DNA from: CAYJPV01 sp964396055
Lineage (GTDB): Bacteria; Acidobacteriota; Vicinamibacteria; Vicinamibacterales; JAKQTR01
Direction of reading: 5' to 3'
DNA length: 10,193 nucleotides
Assembly: GCA_964396055.1 (NCBI GenBank)
Contig: CAYNDV010000155.1
Location: 1 to 10,193, forward strand
Shown piece after piece: positions 1-7,764 of the stretch. The notes under the pieces are model-generated. The model had not been told where the DNA came from. It worked only from the letters and a program-made list of their open reading frames with translations, and did no database searches. How positions within the stretch are numbered: the stretch's first letter is position 1; each line of letters begins with the position of its first letter. The position numbers were made by a program, and so were the translations under genes.

Positions 1-55
1 GGGGGACGACGAGGCGCTGGACGAGCAGGTCAGCCAGGGGACCTGTCACGTACGT
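1..55. repeat. 55-bp direct repeat, copy A, at the window edge
   Basis: These 55 bases are identical to positions 2653-2707. The match ends at base 56 (a here, g at 2708), after which the copies diverge quickly. On the minus strand both copies encode the same 18 residues, TYVTGPLADLLVQRLVVP, at the junction of the IPT and CARDB domains of the two paralogues. How far the identity extends to the left cannot be seen. Confidence 0.97.
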
Positions 56-1918
56 AAACGCGTCCTCCAGCGTGAAGGCTCTGCCCTGGTCGTCCACGAC
101 CGTGATGTCGACCGTCGGGCCGACGGTGCGCGGCCAGGCCCGGCGTGACGTGTCGCCACCCATCGGCATGACGGGAATCTCAAAGACGCACTCGAATTCT
201 GAGCGAGATAAGACCTCAGCCGGGAGGAGGTCGTCCCCGACGAACACGTCGGCTGTCGACAGGTTCTGACCCACGGCCGTGACCTGCGTGCCCGCCGGGC
301 CTGAGTCAGGTGCGAGTGAGGTGACAGAGGGGCCGGCATCCGTGCCGTCGGAGATGACGAACGAGTAGCGCCGCGACCCCGAGCATCCCTGCTGATCGGT
401 TGCCACGATGGTGAAGGAGGTATAGCCGGGACCGGCCATGATCTGGCCGAGGAGGTACACGATCTCGTTGTCGCTCGGCGTGTGGCTCAGCGACAGACCT
501 GCCGGCAGGGTGCCCTGCACGGTGAAGTGGTAACCAGGCGTGCCGCCCGTCGCCCGGATGGTGCGCAGCCAGTCCTGGCCTGATGCGCCGTACAACGAGT
601 CTGCCGGCAGCACGGTGATGGTGGGACACGCCGGCGCCTGCGCGTTGATGTTGGGGAGGATCGACGCCGAACCATCGACCACGATCCCCGTGCCCGTGCC
701 CGCGACGTCGCACGTGCCGTCCGGACACGGCACGCCGTCGTAGACCACCTGCGCGTGACCCGGCGGATCGACGCGCCAGTAATACGTCGCGGCGGGCAGG
801 CCGCGCCCGGACAGGTACTCGCCCAGCGCATTGGTGTAGGCGCGGTCCACTTCCTGGTTCTGCGCATCGTAGATGTGGACCGTCGCCGATTCCACGGGAA
901 CCCCGCCGGGGCCGGTCACCTTGCCCGACATCTGCGTGCGCTTGATGAGGTCCCAGTTGATCGTCGGCGGCGGAGTCTGCGGCACCACGACGGGGACGTG
1001 CGGCGGATTGCCGTATCCCGACGCATTGTCCAGACCCAGGCGGTACGTTCCCGGCGTCAGCGCGGGAGTCGCGAGCGGACTGAACCCGAACACGTAGTCG
1101 AAGAACGTGCCGGCCTCGGTGAAGACCAGCAGGTGCGCGGGGATCCGGGTTCCGGTGCCGTCTCCAAACGTGACGGCGGCGGCCGAACCCTTCTGCATCC
1201 GCTGCGTCTGAGTGGTCAGCACGCCCGCGTTCACGCGCACCGGCGTGCCGGTGGTGACGGGAACGTCGTTTCCCCAGGGGAACACGTCTGGGTAACCGGT
1301 CTTCACGTACTCACCCAGGCCTGGCACGTCATAGCGCGAGACACCAACGTAGTAGTCGCCCGGGAAGAAGCCGTAGAACCGCGCCACGCCATCGGCGCCC
1401 GTCTGCGCTTCACGCACGAAGTTCCCCGCCGTGTCGTACGCTTCGACCACGGCCCCCTGCAGGGGGGTCTCGAGCAGGTCGTCCACGAGCAGGTGCGCCA
1501 CCGTGCCGCCCAGCATGGCGATGAAGTCGATGGCGGGCTTGATCGCTCCGGCCACCACCTGGATCGGATCGCCGTTGGTGATGCCACAGCGGCCGAAGCA
1601 CACGTAGTTGAAGGTGGCGAAATCAGGCGCCTCACGGTAGAGGGCGCCCACCCGGTCGGACCCCGGGCCTGGCTGCCACACGGCGTAGTACGTGCCCGGG
1701 TCGAGGTTGTCCACCAGGAACCGCCCGTCGCCATCCACCGGCACCTGTGTGACGAGGTCCCCTGCCTGGTTGTAAACGGCCACGGTCCCGTCGGGCACGG
1801 GATCCAGGGTTCCATCCCACACCCTGCCGCTGAACCCGGTGTTGGGACTGGCCGTCAGCGTGATCACCACCGCCACGATCAGAACCACGACAGCGAAGGG
1901 ACTCCTGCGCGTGTCCAT
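1..1918 (-). CDS. Secreted modular CNA-B/Ig/IPT/CARDB protein, 3' end cut by window edge
   Basis: The first 639 residues are visible and the gene runs off the left edge without a stop. The start is the ATG at 1918, preceded by GGAGG with a 6-nt spacer. Residues 1-23 form a signal peptide (two Arg, then a hydrophobic run), so the protein is probably exported. Beta-sandwich segments of the carboxypeptidase-regulatory/CNA-B type follow at about 28-80, 138-195 and 328-382, each ending in a G-[TD]-Y-Y-like strand. A putative Ig domain (He_PIG-like, with LPAGLSLS) lies at about 431-523, and an IPT/TIG domain (PDSGPAGTQV) at about 530-625. From about 628 a CARDB domain begins (ADLLVQRLVV) and is cut. 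Cys pairs occur at 107/111 and 398/403. It lies 51 bp downstream of a paralogue with the same domain order. No catalytic motif is seen. A structural, adhesive or polymer-binding surface role is only an inference from the domains. Confidence 0.9.
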   Translation of the reverse strand, partial: MDTRRSPFAVVVLIVAVVITLTASPNTGFSGRVWDGTLDPVPDGTVAVYNQAGDLVTQVPVDGDGRFLVDNLDPGTYYAVWQPGPGSDRVGALYREAPDFATFNYVCFGRCGITNGDPIQVVAGAIKPAIDFIAMLGGTVAHLLVDDLLETPLQGAVVEAYDTAGNFVREAQTGADGVARFYGFFPGDYYVGVSRYDVPGLGEYVKTGYPDVFPWGNDVPVTTGTPVRVNAGVLTTQTQRMQKGSAAAVTFGDGTGTRIPAHLLVFTEAGTFFDYVFGFSPLATPALTPGTYRLGLDNASGYGNPPHVPVVVPQTPPPTINWDLIKRTQMSGKVTGPGGVPVESATVHIYDAQNQEVDRAYTNALGEYLSGRGLPAATYYWRVDPPGHAQVVYDGVPCPDGTCDVAGTGTGIVVDGSASILPNINAQAPACPTITVLPADSLYGASGQDWLRTIRATGGTPGYHFTVQGTLPAGLSLSHTPSDNEIVYLLGQIMAGPGYTSFTIVATDQQGCSGSRRYSFVISDGTDAGPSVTSLAPDSGPAGTQVTAVGQNLSTADVFVGDDLLPAEVLSRSEFECVFEIPVMPMGGDTSRRAWPRTVGPTVDITVVDDQGRAFTLEDAFTYVTGPLADLLVQRLVVP

Positions 1919-1969
1919 GGTGCGCCTCCATGCCGGGGCCGTCCGCCTGCTGGAACGCGGGCCCGGCCC
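1919..1969 (-). other. Short spacer between the two paralogues, with RBS and possible stem
   Basis: The 51-bp gap carries the downstream gene's ribosome binding site (minus-strand GGAGG at 1929-1925, 6 nt before the ATG at 1918). It also has GC-rich 7-bp inverted arms, GGGGCCG at 1935-1941 and CGGCCCC at 1964-1970, the second overlapping the upstream stop codon. No T-tract follows, so this is a poor candidate for a Rho-independent terminator and co-transcription of the two genes is plausible. An out-of-frame ATG at 1931 overlaps the RBS and is not the start. Confidence 0.5.
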
Positions 1970-4678
1970 CTATTTCACGCGAATGGGCTTGCTTCTCCCG
2001 TTGTTGTCCTCGTTGAGTTCGGCGACGGCGGCGTCGGCATCGGCGCGGGCGAGGAGGTAGTAGACCTGGCCCTTCGTGGCGTCGGCGGGGACGGTAATGG
2101 GCAGAGCGTCGGGGCGGGTGCTGCGCCCCGCGAGGGGGGCGAGGGTCTGGGTGGCGAGCAGGGTGTCGCCCGGGTCCCAGGTGGTATCGGTGGACCAGTA
2201 GAGACGCGTCAGGGAGGCGGGGGCGGGCCCGCGGGCGCCGTTGCGGGTGGCGAGCTTCACGGTGAGGGCGGCGCCGGGCAGGGCGGCCGGGGGCGCGGTG
2301 AGGGTCTTGACGAGGAGGTCGGGGCCGAGGGTGAGGGGGCGAACCCTGGTGTTGTTGGCTTCGTTGGCTTCGAAGACGACGGCGGTCGCATCGGCGACGG
2401 CGATGAGGAAGTAGGCGCCCGGGGCGGTGGCGGGCGGAATGGTGACGTCGAGGGTGGCGGCACTGGTGGCGCGTGGGGCGAGGGGCCCGACGGCGCGGGT
2501 GGTAAGGGCATCGTCGGCGGGGCCGTGGCCCGGGCGATTGAGGACCGGGTCGGTGGAGAGGTAGTAGGTGGTGCTGGACTCGGGGGCCGCCCCCTTGCCG
2601 CTGTTGCGGGTGGTGTCGGTCACCTGGATGGTCTGGCCGGGCGACGCGCCGAGGGGGACGACGAGGCGCTGGACGAGCAGGTCAGCCAGGGGACCTGTCA
2701 CGTACGTGAAGGCGTCTTCGAGCGTTGTCGTCTGGTGGTCGTCGTTCTCGACCGTGATGTCCACGGTGGCATCGGCGGCCACCGGGGAACGCCCGCGCGC
2801 AGCGGTCGGCCGGGAACCGGGGGGCGGCGCGTTCACGATGATTTCCATGGCCGTGCGGCTCACCACCGGCAGGGCTTCCACGCCATCGAAGAACACACGC
2901 GCGTGATCCGAGAAACTGCTGCCCGTGATGGTCACCTGGCTTCCGGCGGGCCCGTGATCGGGCTGGACATCCGTGATGGACGGCGGCGGCTCGAGTTCGC
3001 CAGCGTCGACGTGGAAGGTGTAGCGGCGCGAGCCACGGCACCCCACGGCGTCGGTGGCGTGGATGGTCACGTTCGCCCAGCCTTCGCGGGCGGTCACGTA
3101 GCCGGAGACCATGCCGACGCCGTCAACGCTGATGCCCGCCGGCAGGTTGCCTTCCACCGTGAAGACGTACGGCGCGGTGCCGCCGGTGGCGGTGAGCGCG
3201 CGCGTGTACCACTCGCCGCGGGTGAGCGCGAAGCCGTCGCGGCTCTCGATGGAAATGGCCGGACAGGGGGCCACCGAAAAGTCGATGCCGGTGAGCGTCG
3301 TGACGGTGCTGCCGAAGCTGAGCGGCGATCCGATCGCGGCCACGTTGCAGGTGCCGTACGGGCAGTCCAGGAGGTTGTACACCTGGTGACGGTAACCACG
3401 GGGACGCGCGATGGCGAAGATGTCCCCTTCGGGGAACCCGCGCCCGGTGCGCCAGAACCCGTTGCTGTCGGTGTAGGCGGTCTCGACGGTGGTGTTCGTG
3501 TCGGTGGAGAGCGTGACCGGGACGTTGCGCAGCGGCAGCCCCGTGTCGGACGCGAGCACCCGGCCGAGGGCGGACGAGCCACGGCCCAGCGGCCATGTGT
3601 AGGTGAGCGCCGGGGCCGGCTGCACCGGTGGCACGGTGAAGGGATCGCCACCGGTCACGTCGCAGAACGGCCAGCACGGCTTGTTGTCCCACAACTCGTC
3701 GATGTACCCCGCATGGTTGTAGCTGCGCAGGTAATACGTGCCCGGCGGGAACGCGGGCGTGCGTGTCGTGCCGTTCACGGACACGTAGTCGATGTAGCGG
3801 CCCTGGGTGTCGTAGAAGAAGCCGTTGCCCGGCACGGCGGTGTTCGTGTCGCTCCGGAAGTCGAGGTTGGCCCAGACGCCCGTTGGCAGCGTCTGGGTGA
3901 CGCGCGTTGTCTGGCCCTGCGTGACCGGAATCGGCGTGCCCGTCGTCGGGTTCACGCCGCCGCGGGCGGGGAAGATGCTGTCGTAGAGCTGGTTGACGAG
4001 GCTGACGTGGACCGGATCGGACGAACCGGCGGTCCGTGCGTAGTACGTGCCCGGAGGCAAACCCGGGAAGCGCGCCACGCCAGTGGCGCCGGTCGAGCGC
4101 ACGGCGTACCACGCCCCGGCCGTGTCGAACAGCTCGACGTTGACGCCAACGGCCGGCGACAGGTCCTGGAGGCGGGCTTCGAATTCGATCGGGTCGCCCG
4201 CGACGGGGTGGAAATCGATGCCGTCGGTAACCGCGCCTGCCTCGACCACGATCGGGTCGCCGGCGGTCACCCCGCAGGCTCCGAAGCAGATACGATCGAT
4301 GGGCAGGTCGGGAAACGCCCGGTGCTTGGCGCTGACGTAGCCCGAGTCCCACGCGGGCACCCAGCGGCCGAAGTACGTGCCCGGCATCAGGCCGGTCACC
4401 GAGTAGGTGCCGTCGCCACCGACGTTCACCTCGGTCACCTTCTCCCCGTCATCGTCGTAGATCTCGACCTTGCCTTCGGCGAGAGGCTGATCGGCGGGCG
4501 TGCGGACGTCACCCGAGATGCCGCCCGTCTCGACCTGGGCAGCGTGAGTACTCCTGGAACCTGTCAGGCCGAGCAGTGCGGTGGCGCCGACGGCAGTATT
4601 GGAGCCATCGGGCCAGGCGAACGGGACGAGCGCGGCGACGGCAACGACGGCGGCGAGCCGAAGGCGGGTATCCGGCAT
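1970..4678 (-). CDS. Secreted modular protein with CNA-B-like, Ig, IPT/TIG and two CARDB domains
   Basis: This is a complete 902-residue protein. A signal or anchor segment spans about 1-47: Arg5/Arg7, a hydrophobic run at 8-22, a second one at 29-40, and a possible cleavage near THAAQ. CNA-B/carboxypeptidase-regulatory-like segments lie at about 52-105, 162-215 and 365-425, with a further G-T-Y-Y segment near 300-320. A putative Ig domain (He_PIG-like, LPAGISVDG) is at about 471-558 and an IPT/TIG domain (PDHGPAGSQVTITG) at about 566-660. Two CARDB domains follow at about 664-785 and 786-902, each starting with a [AP]-D-L-L-V motif and ending with an E-x-N-E-x-N-N strand. Cys pairs at 131/135, 335/339 and 439/444 recur just before G-x-P-hydrophobic motifs. 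No enzyme motif, LPXTG, PEP-CTERM or other C-terminal sorting tag is seen; the protein ends inside the CARDB fold. It is probably extracellular or outer-surface, and its function is unknown. The start ATG has only a weak purine stretch (GGGGGA) upstream. Confidence 0.92.
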   Translation of the reverse strand: MPDTRLRLAAVVAVAALVPFAWPDGSNTAVGATALLGLTGSRSTHAAQVETGGISGDVRTPADQPLAEGKVEIYDDDGEKVTEVNVGGDGTYSVTGLMPGTYFGRWVPAWDSGYVSAKHRAFPDLPIDRICFGACGVTAGDPIVVEAGAVTDGIDFHPVAGDPIEFEARLQDLSPAVGVNVELFDTAGAWYAVRSTGATGVARFPGLPPGTYYARTAGSSDPVHVSLVNQLYDSIFPARGGVNPTTGTPIPVTQGQTTRVTQTLPTGVWANLDFRSDTNTAVPGNGFFYDTQGRYIDYVSVNGTTRTPAFPPGTYYLRSYNHAGYIDELWDNKPCWPFCDVTGGDPFTVPPVQPAPALTYTWPLGRGSSALGRVLASDTGLPLRNVPVTLSTDTNTTVETAYTDSNGFWRTGRGFPEGDIFAIARPRGYRHQVYNLLDCPYGTCNVAAIGSPLSFGSTVTTLTGIDFSVAPCPAISIESRDGFALTRGEWYTRALTATGGTAPYVFTVEGNLPAGISVDGVGMVSGYVTAREGWANVTIHATDAVGCRGSRRYTFHVDAGELEPPPSITDVQPDHGPAGSQVTITGSSFSDHARVFFDGVEALPVVSRTAMEIIVNAPPPGSRPTAARGRSPVAADATVDITVENDDHQTTTLEDAFTYVTGPLADLLVQRLVVPLGASPGQTIQVTDTTRNSGKGAAPESSTTYYLSTDPVLNRPGHGPADDALTTRAVGPLAPRATSAATLDVTIPPATAPGAYFLIAVADATAVVFEANEANNTRVRPLTLGPDLLVKTLTAPPAALPGAALTVKLATRNGARGPAPASLTRLYWSTDTTWDPGDTLLATQTLAPLAGRSTRPDALPITVPADATKGQVYYLLARADADAAVAELNEDNNGRSKPIRVK
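2653..2707. repeat. 55-bp direct repeat, copy B
   Basis: This copy is identical to positions 1-55 and encodes residues 658-675 of the 902-residue paralogue, at the IPT to CARDB junction. The flank toward the 5' end of the gene (2708 onward) differs clearly from the flank of copy A (56 onward), although both encode related protein. The boundary between identical and diverged DNA is therefore sharp. Confidence 0.97.
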
Positions 4679-4746
4679 GGTGTCCCCCGCGTGAGTGCGT
4701 CGGACTCACAGGATTCGGGGGCCCGGGACGCCGAGATGGGAGGATT
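4679..4746 (-). promoter_or_regulatory. Spacer with perfect 6-bp hairpin between peptidase and modular-protein genes
   Basis: The 68-bp gap contains GTGAGT at 4691-4696 and its perfect complement ACTCAC at 4704-4709, separated by a 7-nt loop. It sits 12 nt upstream of the ATG at 4678 as read on the minus strand. There is no T-tract, so it could be an operator or an mRNA hairpin near the ribosome site rather than a terminator. Its role is unknown. The gap is short enough for read-through from the peptidase gene. Confidence 0.3.
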
Positions 4747-7677
4747 CTACCTCAGCCACCGGTCCCACCACTGCAGTTCGTGGATCATCCGGTGCACGTT
4801 GTTCCAGTGGCCCCCAATCCCGTGGGGCTGGCCGGCGTACTGGATCATCTTCGCGGGGACCCCGCGGCGGCGCAGGGCGAAGTACATCTGCTCGCCTTCT
4901 TCGTACGGCACGCGCTGATCCACTTCGCCGTGGACGAAGAGCGTGGGTGTCTTCACGCGTCCCGCCCACGTGAGTGGCGACTGGCTGATCATCCGATCGC
5001 GGGCCGCCTGGTCCCACGGCGGACCGAAGAACTCGGTCTCCTTCGTCCGGTAGATGTCCGCCGTGCCGTAGTCGCTGATCCAGTTCGAGATGCCCGCGCC
5101 GCTGACGGCTGCGGCGAAACGGTCGGGGTACTGCGTCATCAGCCAGTTGGTCAGGAACCCGCCGTAGGAATGTCCGGTGTGGCCGACGCGCTGCGCGTCG
5201 ATCGGGTACTGGCGCAGCACGGCGTCGAGGCCGGCGATCACGTCTTCGCCGTCCTTCGTGCCCCACGCGCCCCACGTGGCCCACTTGAAGGCCTCGCCGT
5301 AGCCGGTGGAGCCGCGGAAATTCGTGTCCAGCACGAAGTACCCGCGCGCGGCGAAGAGCTGCTTCTTGAAGTCGAACGTCCAGCCGGTCGCGGCGTGCGG
5401 GCCGCCGTGGCTGAAGACGATGAGCGGATATGGCCCCCGGGCCGGATCGTAGCCGGACGGGAACGTCAGCCAGCCCTCGATGGGCGTGCCGTCCCCGCTG
5501 GCCCACCGCAGGCGCTTCGTGCCCGCGAACTCGATTTGCGACGCGATGGCGCCATGGACGTCACTGAGGCGGCGTTCACCAGACCCGTCGATGCTGGCCA
5601 CCCACACCTCGGCCGGCAGGTCAGCCTGCGTGACGCTGTAGGCCATCTTCGCGCGCGCGTGGTCGAAGGTGACGTTCGTGATCCGCCGTTCACCCTTCGT
5701 CACCTGATCGACTTTGCCGTCGGGCACCGAGACGCGGAAGACGTGGTTCTCGCCGCCGATCGCCGCGGTGAAGTAGAGCGCGCGGCTGTCGGCCGACCAC
5801 ACCGGGGTGCCCGGCTCGAGGTCCCACGCGGCCGTCAGGTTGATGGGGGCGCCGCCGGGTTTCCGGACGTAGAGATCGCTGGGCCCGCCATGCGTTCGTT
5901 TCTCGCGGATGATGAGGTCGGTGCCCGGCTCGCGCACGTACGCCAGCCACGAGCCGTCAGGCGAGAACGACGGGTCGCTGTACACGTGCTCGTCGTCCGT
6001 CAGGCGGGTGAGCGTACCGTCGAGGGTCACCGACCACAGGTCGGGGCGTTCGTAGGCGAGTTCATCGCGCCAGGTGGCATCGGCGGTGAAGACGAGGCGC
6101 GACGCGTCCGGGTGCCACACGAGGTTGCCGGGCCGCAGGTCGCGATCCACGAGCACGCGCGGGTCGCCGCCGCCGGCGGACTGCAGCACGATCCGCTGGG
6201 CCGGCCTGGCGCGCAGGTTCGGCGCCGGAAACGCCTGGCCGTCGCGCTGGAAGTCCTTCCAGTCGAAGATCGCGCCCTTGAAGCGGGCGTTGTGACGCTG
6301 TTCGAACGCGCTGGGTGGCGGGCCGGCGGCCGGTGGCGCGGCAGCCGGGGCGTCCACCAGCCTGGCGATCCACGTGCCGAACGGGCTCGTCACCCCGTCG
6401 GGGGCCGAGGCGGCCGGCACGGGCAGCCGGGTGGGCGCGGCCGGGTCGAGGCTCCAGCGTTCCTGACCGACCGGGTACACCAGGCGGTTGGTGGCGTCCC
6501 AGCGCGCGCCCGTGATGTCGCGGCCGAAGTGCGACACGCGCTGCGGCCGGGTGGAGGCGTCGGCGGGGGCGAGCCACGTGGCGGTCTGCGTGCTGTTGTC
6601 GTCCTCGATGCGCGTCGACACGGTGAAACTGACCCACCGGCCGTCGGGCGAGATGGACGGCGAGCCCACCACCTGCAGCCGGTAGTAGTCTTCGACGGTG
6701 AGCGTGCGGCCCGTCGACCCGCCGGCGCCCGGGTTCTCGACGGGGTAGTCGGGACGGCGCGACCAGTCCTCGAACGAGCCGTCGTAGAGCAGCACGCGAT
6801 GGCCCAGCAGGCGGGCCGCGAAGAGCATCGCTGTCGCCTGCTGCCCGAGATGGCAGTACCCGACCACCGTATCGCCCGGCTTGACGCCGGCGGCGGAGAA
6901 GACGGCGCGCAGTTGATCGGCCGGCCGCACCGAGAGGGCTTCGTCGGTGAGTTCCGAATAGGGGATGCTGCGCGCGCCGGCCACGTGGCCCGTGCGATGG
7001 GGGCGGCCGCGGGTGCCGCCGCGCTGGGTGCCGTCGTACAGCGCCCGGGCCCGCGCGTCCACGACGGCGTACCCCGGCGTCGACAGGTGATCGCGGACGA
7101 AGGCCGCATCGACGACGAGCGGCCGGATTGTGAGGGGCGACAGAGCGCCGGTGCGCACCGCCGGCGGGGCGGTGGAGAGGGGATGGCCGGCTTTCACCCA
7201 GGCGGGCATGCCGCCGTCCAGCAGGGACGTGCGATCCCCCAGTCCGGCGTAGTCCAGCGTGAACACGATCCGCGTGGCGGGCGACACCCAGTCGCGGGCC
7301 CAGTAGACGACAATCCGGGATCGGTCCGACACGCCGAGCGCCTCCAGGCGCCGGCGCAACGCGTCGGGCGCCGGCATCTCGAGCAGGTGCGTGTCGGTGT
7401 CGACGAGCACGTCGTTCAGCGCCACGAGGCGCGCCCCAGGGAGGTGGCCGGCGTCGTATCCCGCGCGGTCGCCCAGGTGGAGCAGAACGAGATCCGGATC
7501 CTGCAGGTGCTGCGCGAGCCAGGACGCGCTCACCAGCAGGTTCCCGTCGGCGCCCGCGGGCGCAGGGGCGGTGCTGGCGGGTGCCGGCACCTGCGGGCCG
7601 CGCGCGTGGATCGGGACGATCGCCATCACCAGCAGTCCGATCGCCGGGATGGACGGCAGAGCCAGGCACCTGCGCAT
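4747..7677 (-). CDS. Secreted fusion of two-domain rhodanese and S9 prolyl-oligopeptidase-type serine peptidase
   Basis: The protein has 976 residues numbered from the ATG at 7677. I prefer this start because GAGG lies 7 nt upstream; the GTG at 7683 directly abuts that site and would add only two residues. Residues 1-26 form a signal peptide. Rhodanese domain 1 (about 45-170) has a GHLPGA motif and LDGG (153-156) but Trp126 where a catalytic Cys might sit, so it is probably inactive. Domain 2 (about 188-315) has GHVAGARSIP, a YCHLGQQA loop with Cys275, and a YDGS-x-x-D-W end, like active thiosulfate/mercaptopyruvate sulfurtransferases. At about 326 a typical S9 start (LTVEDYYRL) begins. A beta-propeller with SPDG repeats (about 343, 572) and an alpha/beta-hydrolase domain (about 735-976) follow. 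The triad is intact: Ser837 in GHSYGG, Asp920 in HGEVDQRVP, His952 in GQPHG. Both halves have normal full length. Expected activities are periplasmic sulfur transfer and peptide hydrolysis. The substrates and any link between the two activities are unknown. Confidence 0.95.
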   Translation of the reverse strand: MRRCLALPSIPAIGLLVMAIVPIHARGPQVPAPASTAPAPAGADGNLLVSASWLAQHLQDPDLVLLHLGDRAGYDAGHLPGARLVALNDVLVDTDTHLLEMPAPDALRRRLEALGVSDRSRIVVYWARDWVSPATRIVFTLDYAGLGDRTSLLDGGMPAWVKAGHPLSTAPPAVRTGALSPLTIRPLVVDAAFVRDHLSTPGYAVVDARARALYDGTQRGGTRGRPHRTGHVAGARSIPYSELTDEALSVRPADQLRAVFSAAGVKPGDTVVGYCHLGQQATAMLFAARLLGHRVLLYDGSFEDWSRRPDYPVENPGAGGSTGRTLTVEDYYRLQVVGSPSISPDGRWVSFTVSTRIEDDNSTQTATWLAPADASTRPQRVSHFGRDITGARWDATNRLVYPVGQERWSLDPAAPTRLPVPAASAPDGVTSPFGTWIARLVDAPAAAPPAAGPPPSAFEQRHNARFKGAIFDWKDFQRDGQAFPAPNLRARPAQRIVLQSAGGGDPRVLVDRDLRPGNLVWHPDASRLVFTADATWRDELAYERPDLWSVTLDGTLTRLTDDEHVYSDPSFSPDGSWLAYVREPGTDLIIREKRTHGGPSDLYVRKPGGAPINLTAAWDLEPGTPVWSADSRALYFTAAIGGENHVFRVSVPDGKVDQVTKGERRITNVTFDHARAKMAYSVTQADLPAEVWVASIDGSGERRLSDVHGAIASQIEFAGTKRLRWASGDGTPIEGWLTFPSGYDPARGPYPLIVFSHGGPHAATGWTFDFKKQLFAARGYFVLDTNFRGSTGYGEAFKWATWGAWGTKDGEDVIAGLDAVLRQYPIDAQRVGHTGHSYGGFLTNWLMTQYPDRFAAAVSGAGISNWISDYGTADIYRTKETEFFGPPWDQAARDRMISQSPLTWAGRVKTPTLFVHGEVDQRVPYEEGEQMYFALRRRGVPAKMIQYAGQPHGIGGHWNNVHRMIHELQWWDRWLR

Positions 7678-7764
7678 GGGCACACCTCGCGGATACGTGA
7701 GTGGGATCTGCGTTCACCATACACGGGAACGACGGCGGCCGCCACCTGCGGTAGACTGCCGGCG
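7678..7764. promoter_or_regulatory. Divergent promoter region between peptidase and lyase genes
   Basis: This 87-bp gap separates two divergent start codons. On the plus strand TAGACT (7752-7757) fits a TANNNT -10 box and lies exactly 7 bp before the GTG at 7765. No Shine-Dalgarno site is obvious there, so a leaderless transcript is likely. A -35 element is poor (ACGACG at 7729-7734). On the minus strand TATGGT (7721-7716) is a possible -10 box for the peptidase gene, without a good -35. That gene has an RBS (GAGG at 7688-7685). The assignment is by inspection only. Confidence 0.4.

Noticed and set aside
1632..1931. Alternative start ATG at 1931 for the left modular gene.
   Set aside because: It is out of frame with the modular protein and overlaps the GGAGG that serves the ATG at 1918.
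1935..1970. GC-rich inverted arms as a Rho-independent terminator after the 902-residue protein gene.
   Set aside because: The loop is about 22 nt long and no T-run follows on the minus strand.
755..4918. A 1387-codon open frame on the plus strand across the modular-protein genes.
   Set aside because: It is antisense to two clearly modular minus-strand genes. Its product is rich in Gly, Arg, Val and His without domains, and GC-rich codon use leaves this opposite frame free of stops.
7678..7683. GTG at 7683 as the start of the rhodanese-peptidase gene.
   Set aside because: The GAGG site abuts it with no spacing, whereas it is 7 nt from the ATG at 7677. The protein change is only two residues.
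6062..7720. A 552-codon minus-strand frame overlapping the peptidase gene in another frame.
   Set aside because: Its translation is Arg/Pro/Ala-rich and without motifs, while the main frame carries the rhodanese and S9 signatures over the same DNA.
4576..7764. The long plus-strand open frame leading into the lyase gene, antisense to the rhodanese-peptidase gene.
   Set aside because: Only the part from 7765 has recognisable domains and a signal peptide. The upstream part mirrors the peptidase gene and resembles no protein family I know.
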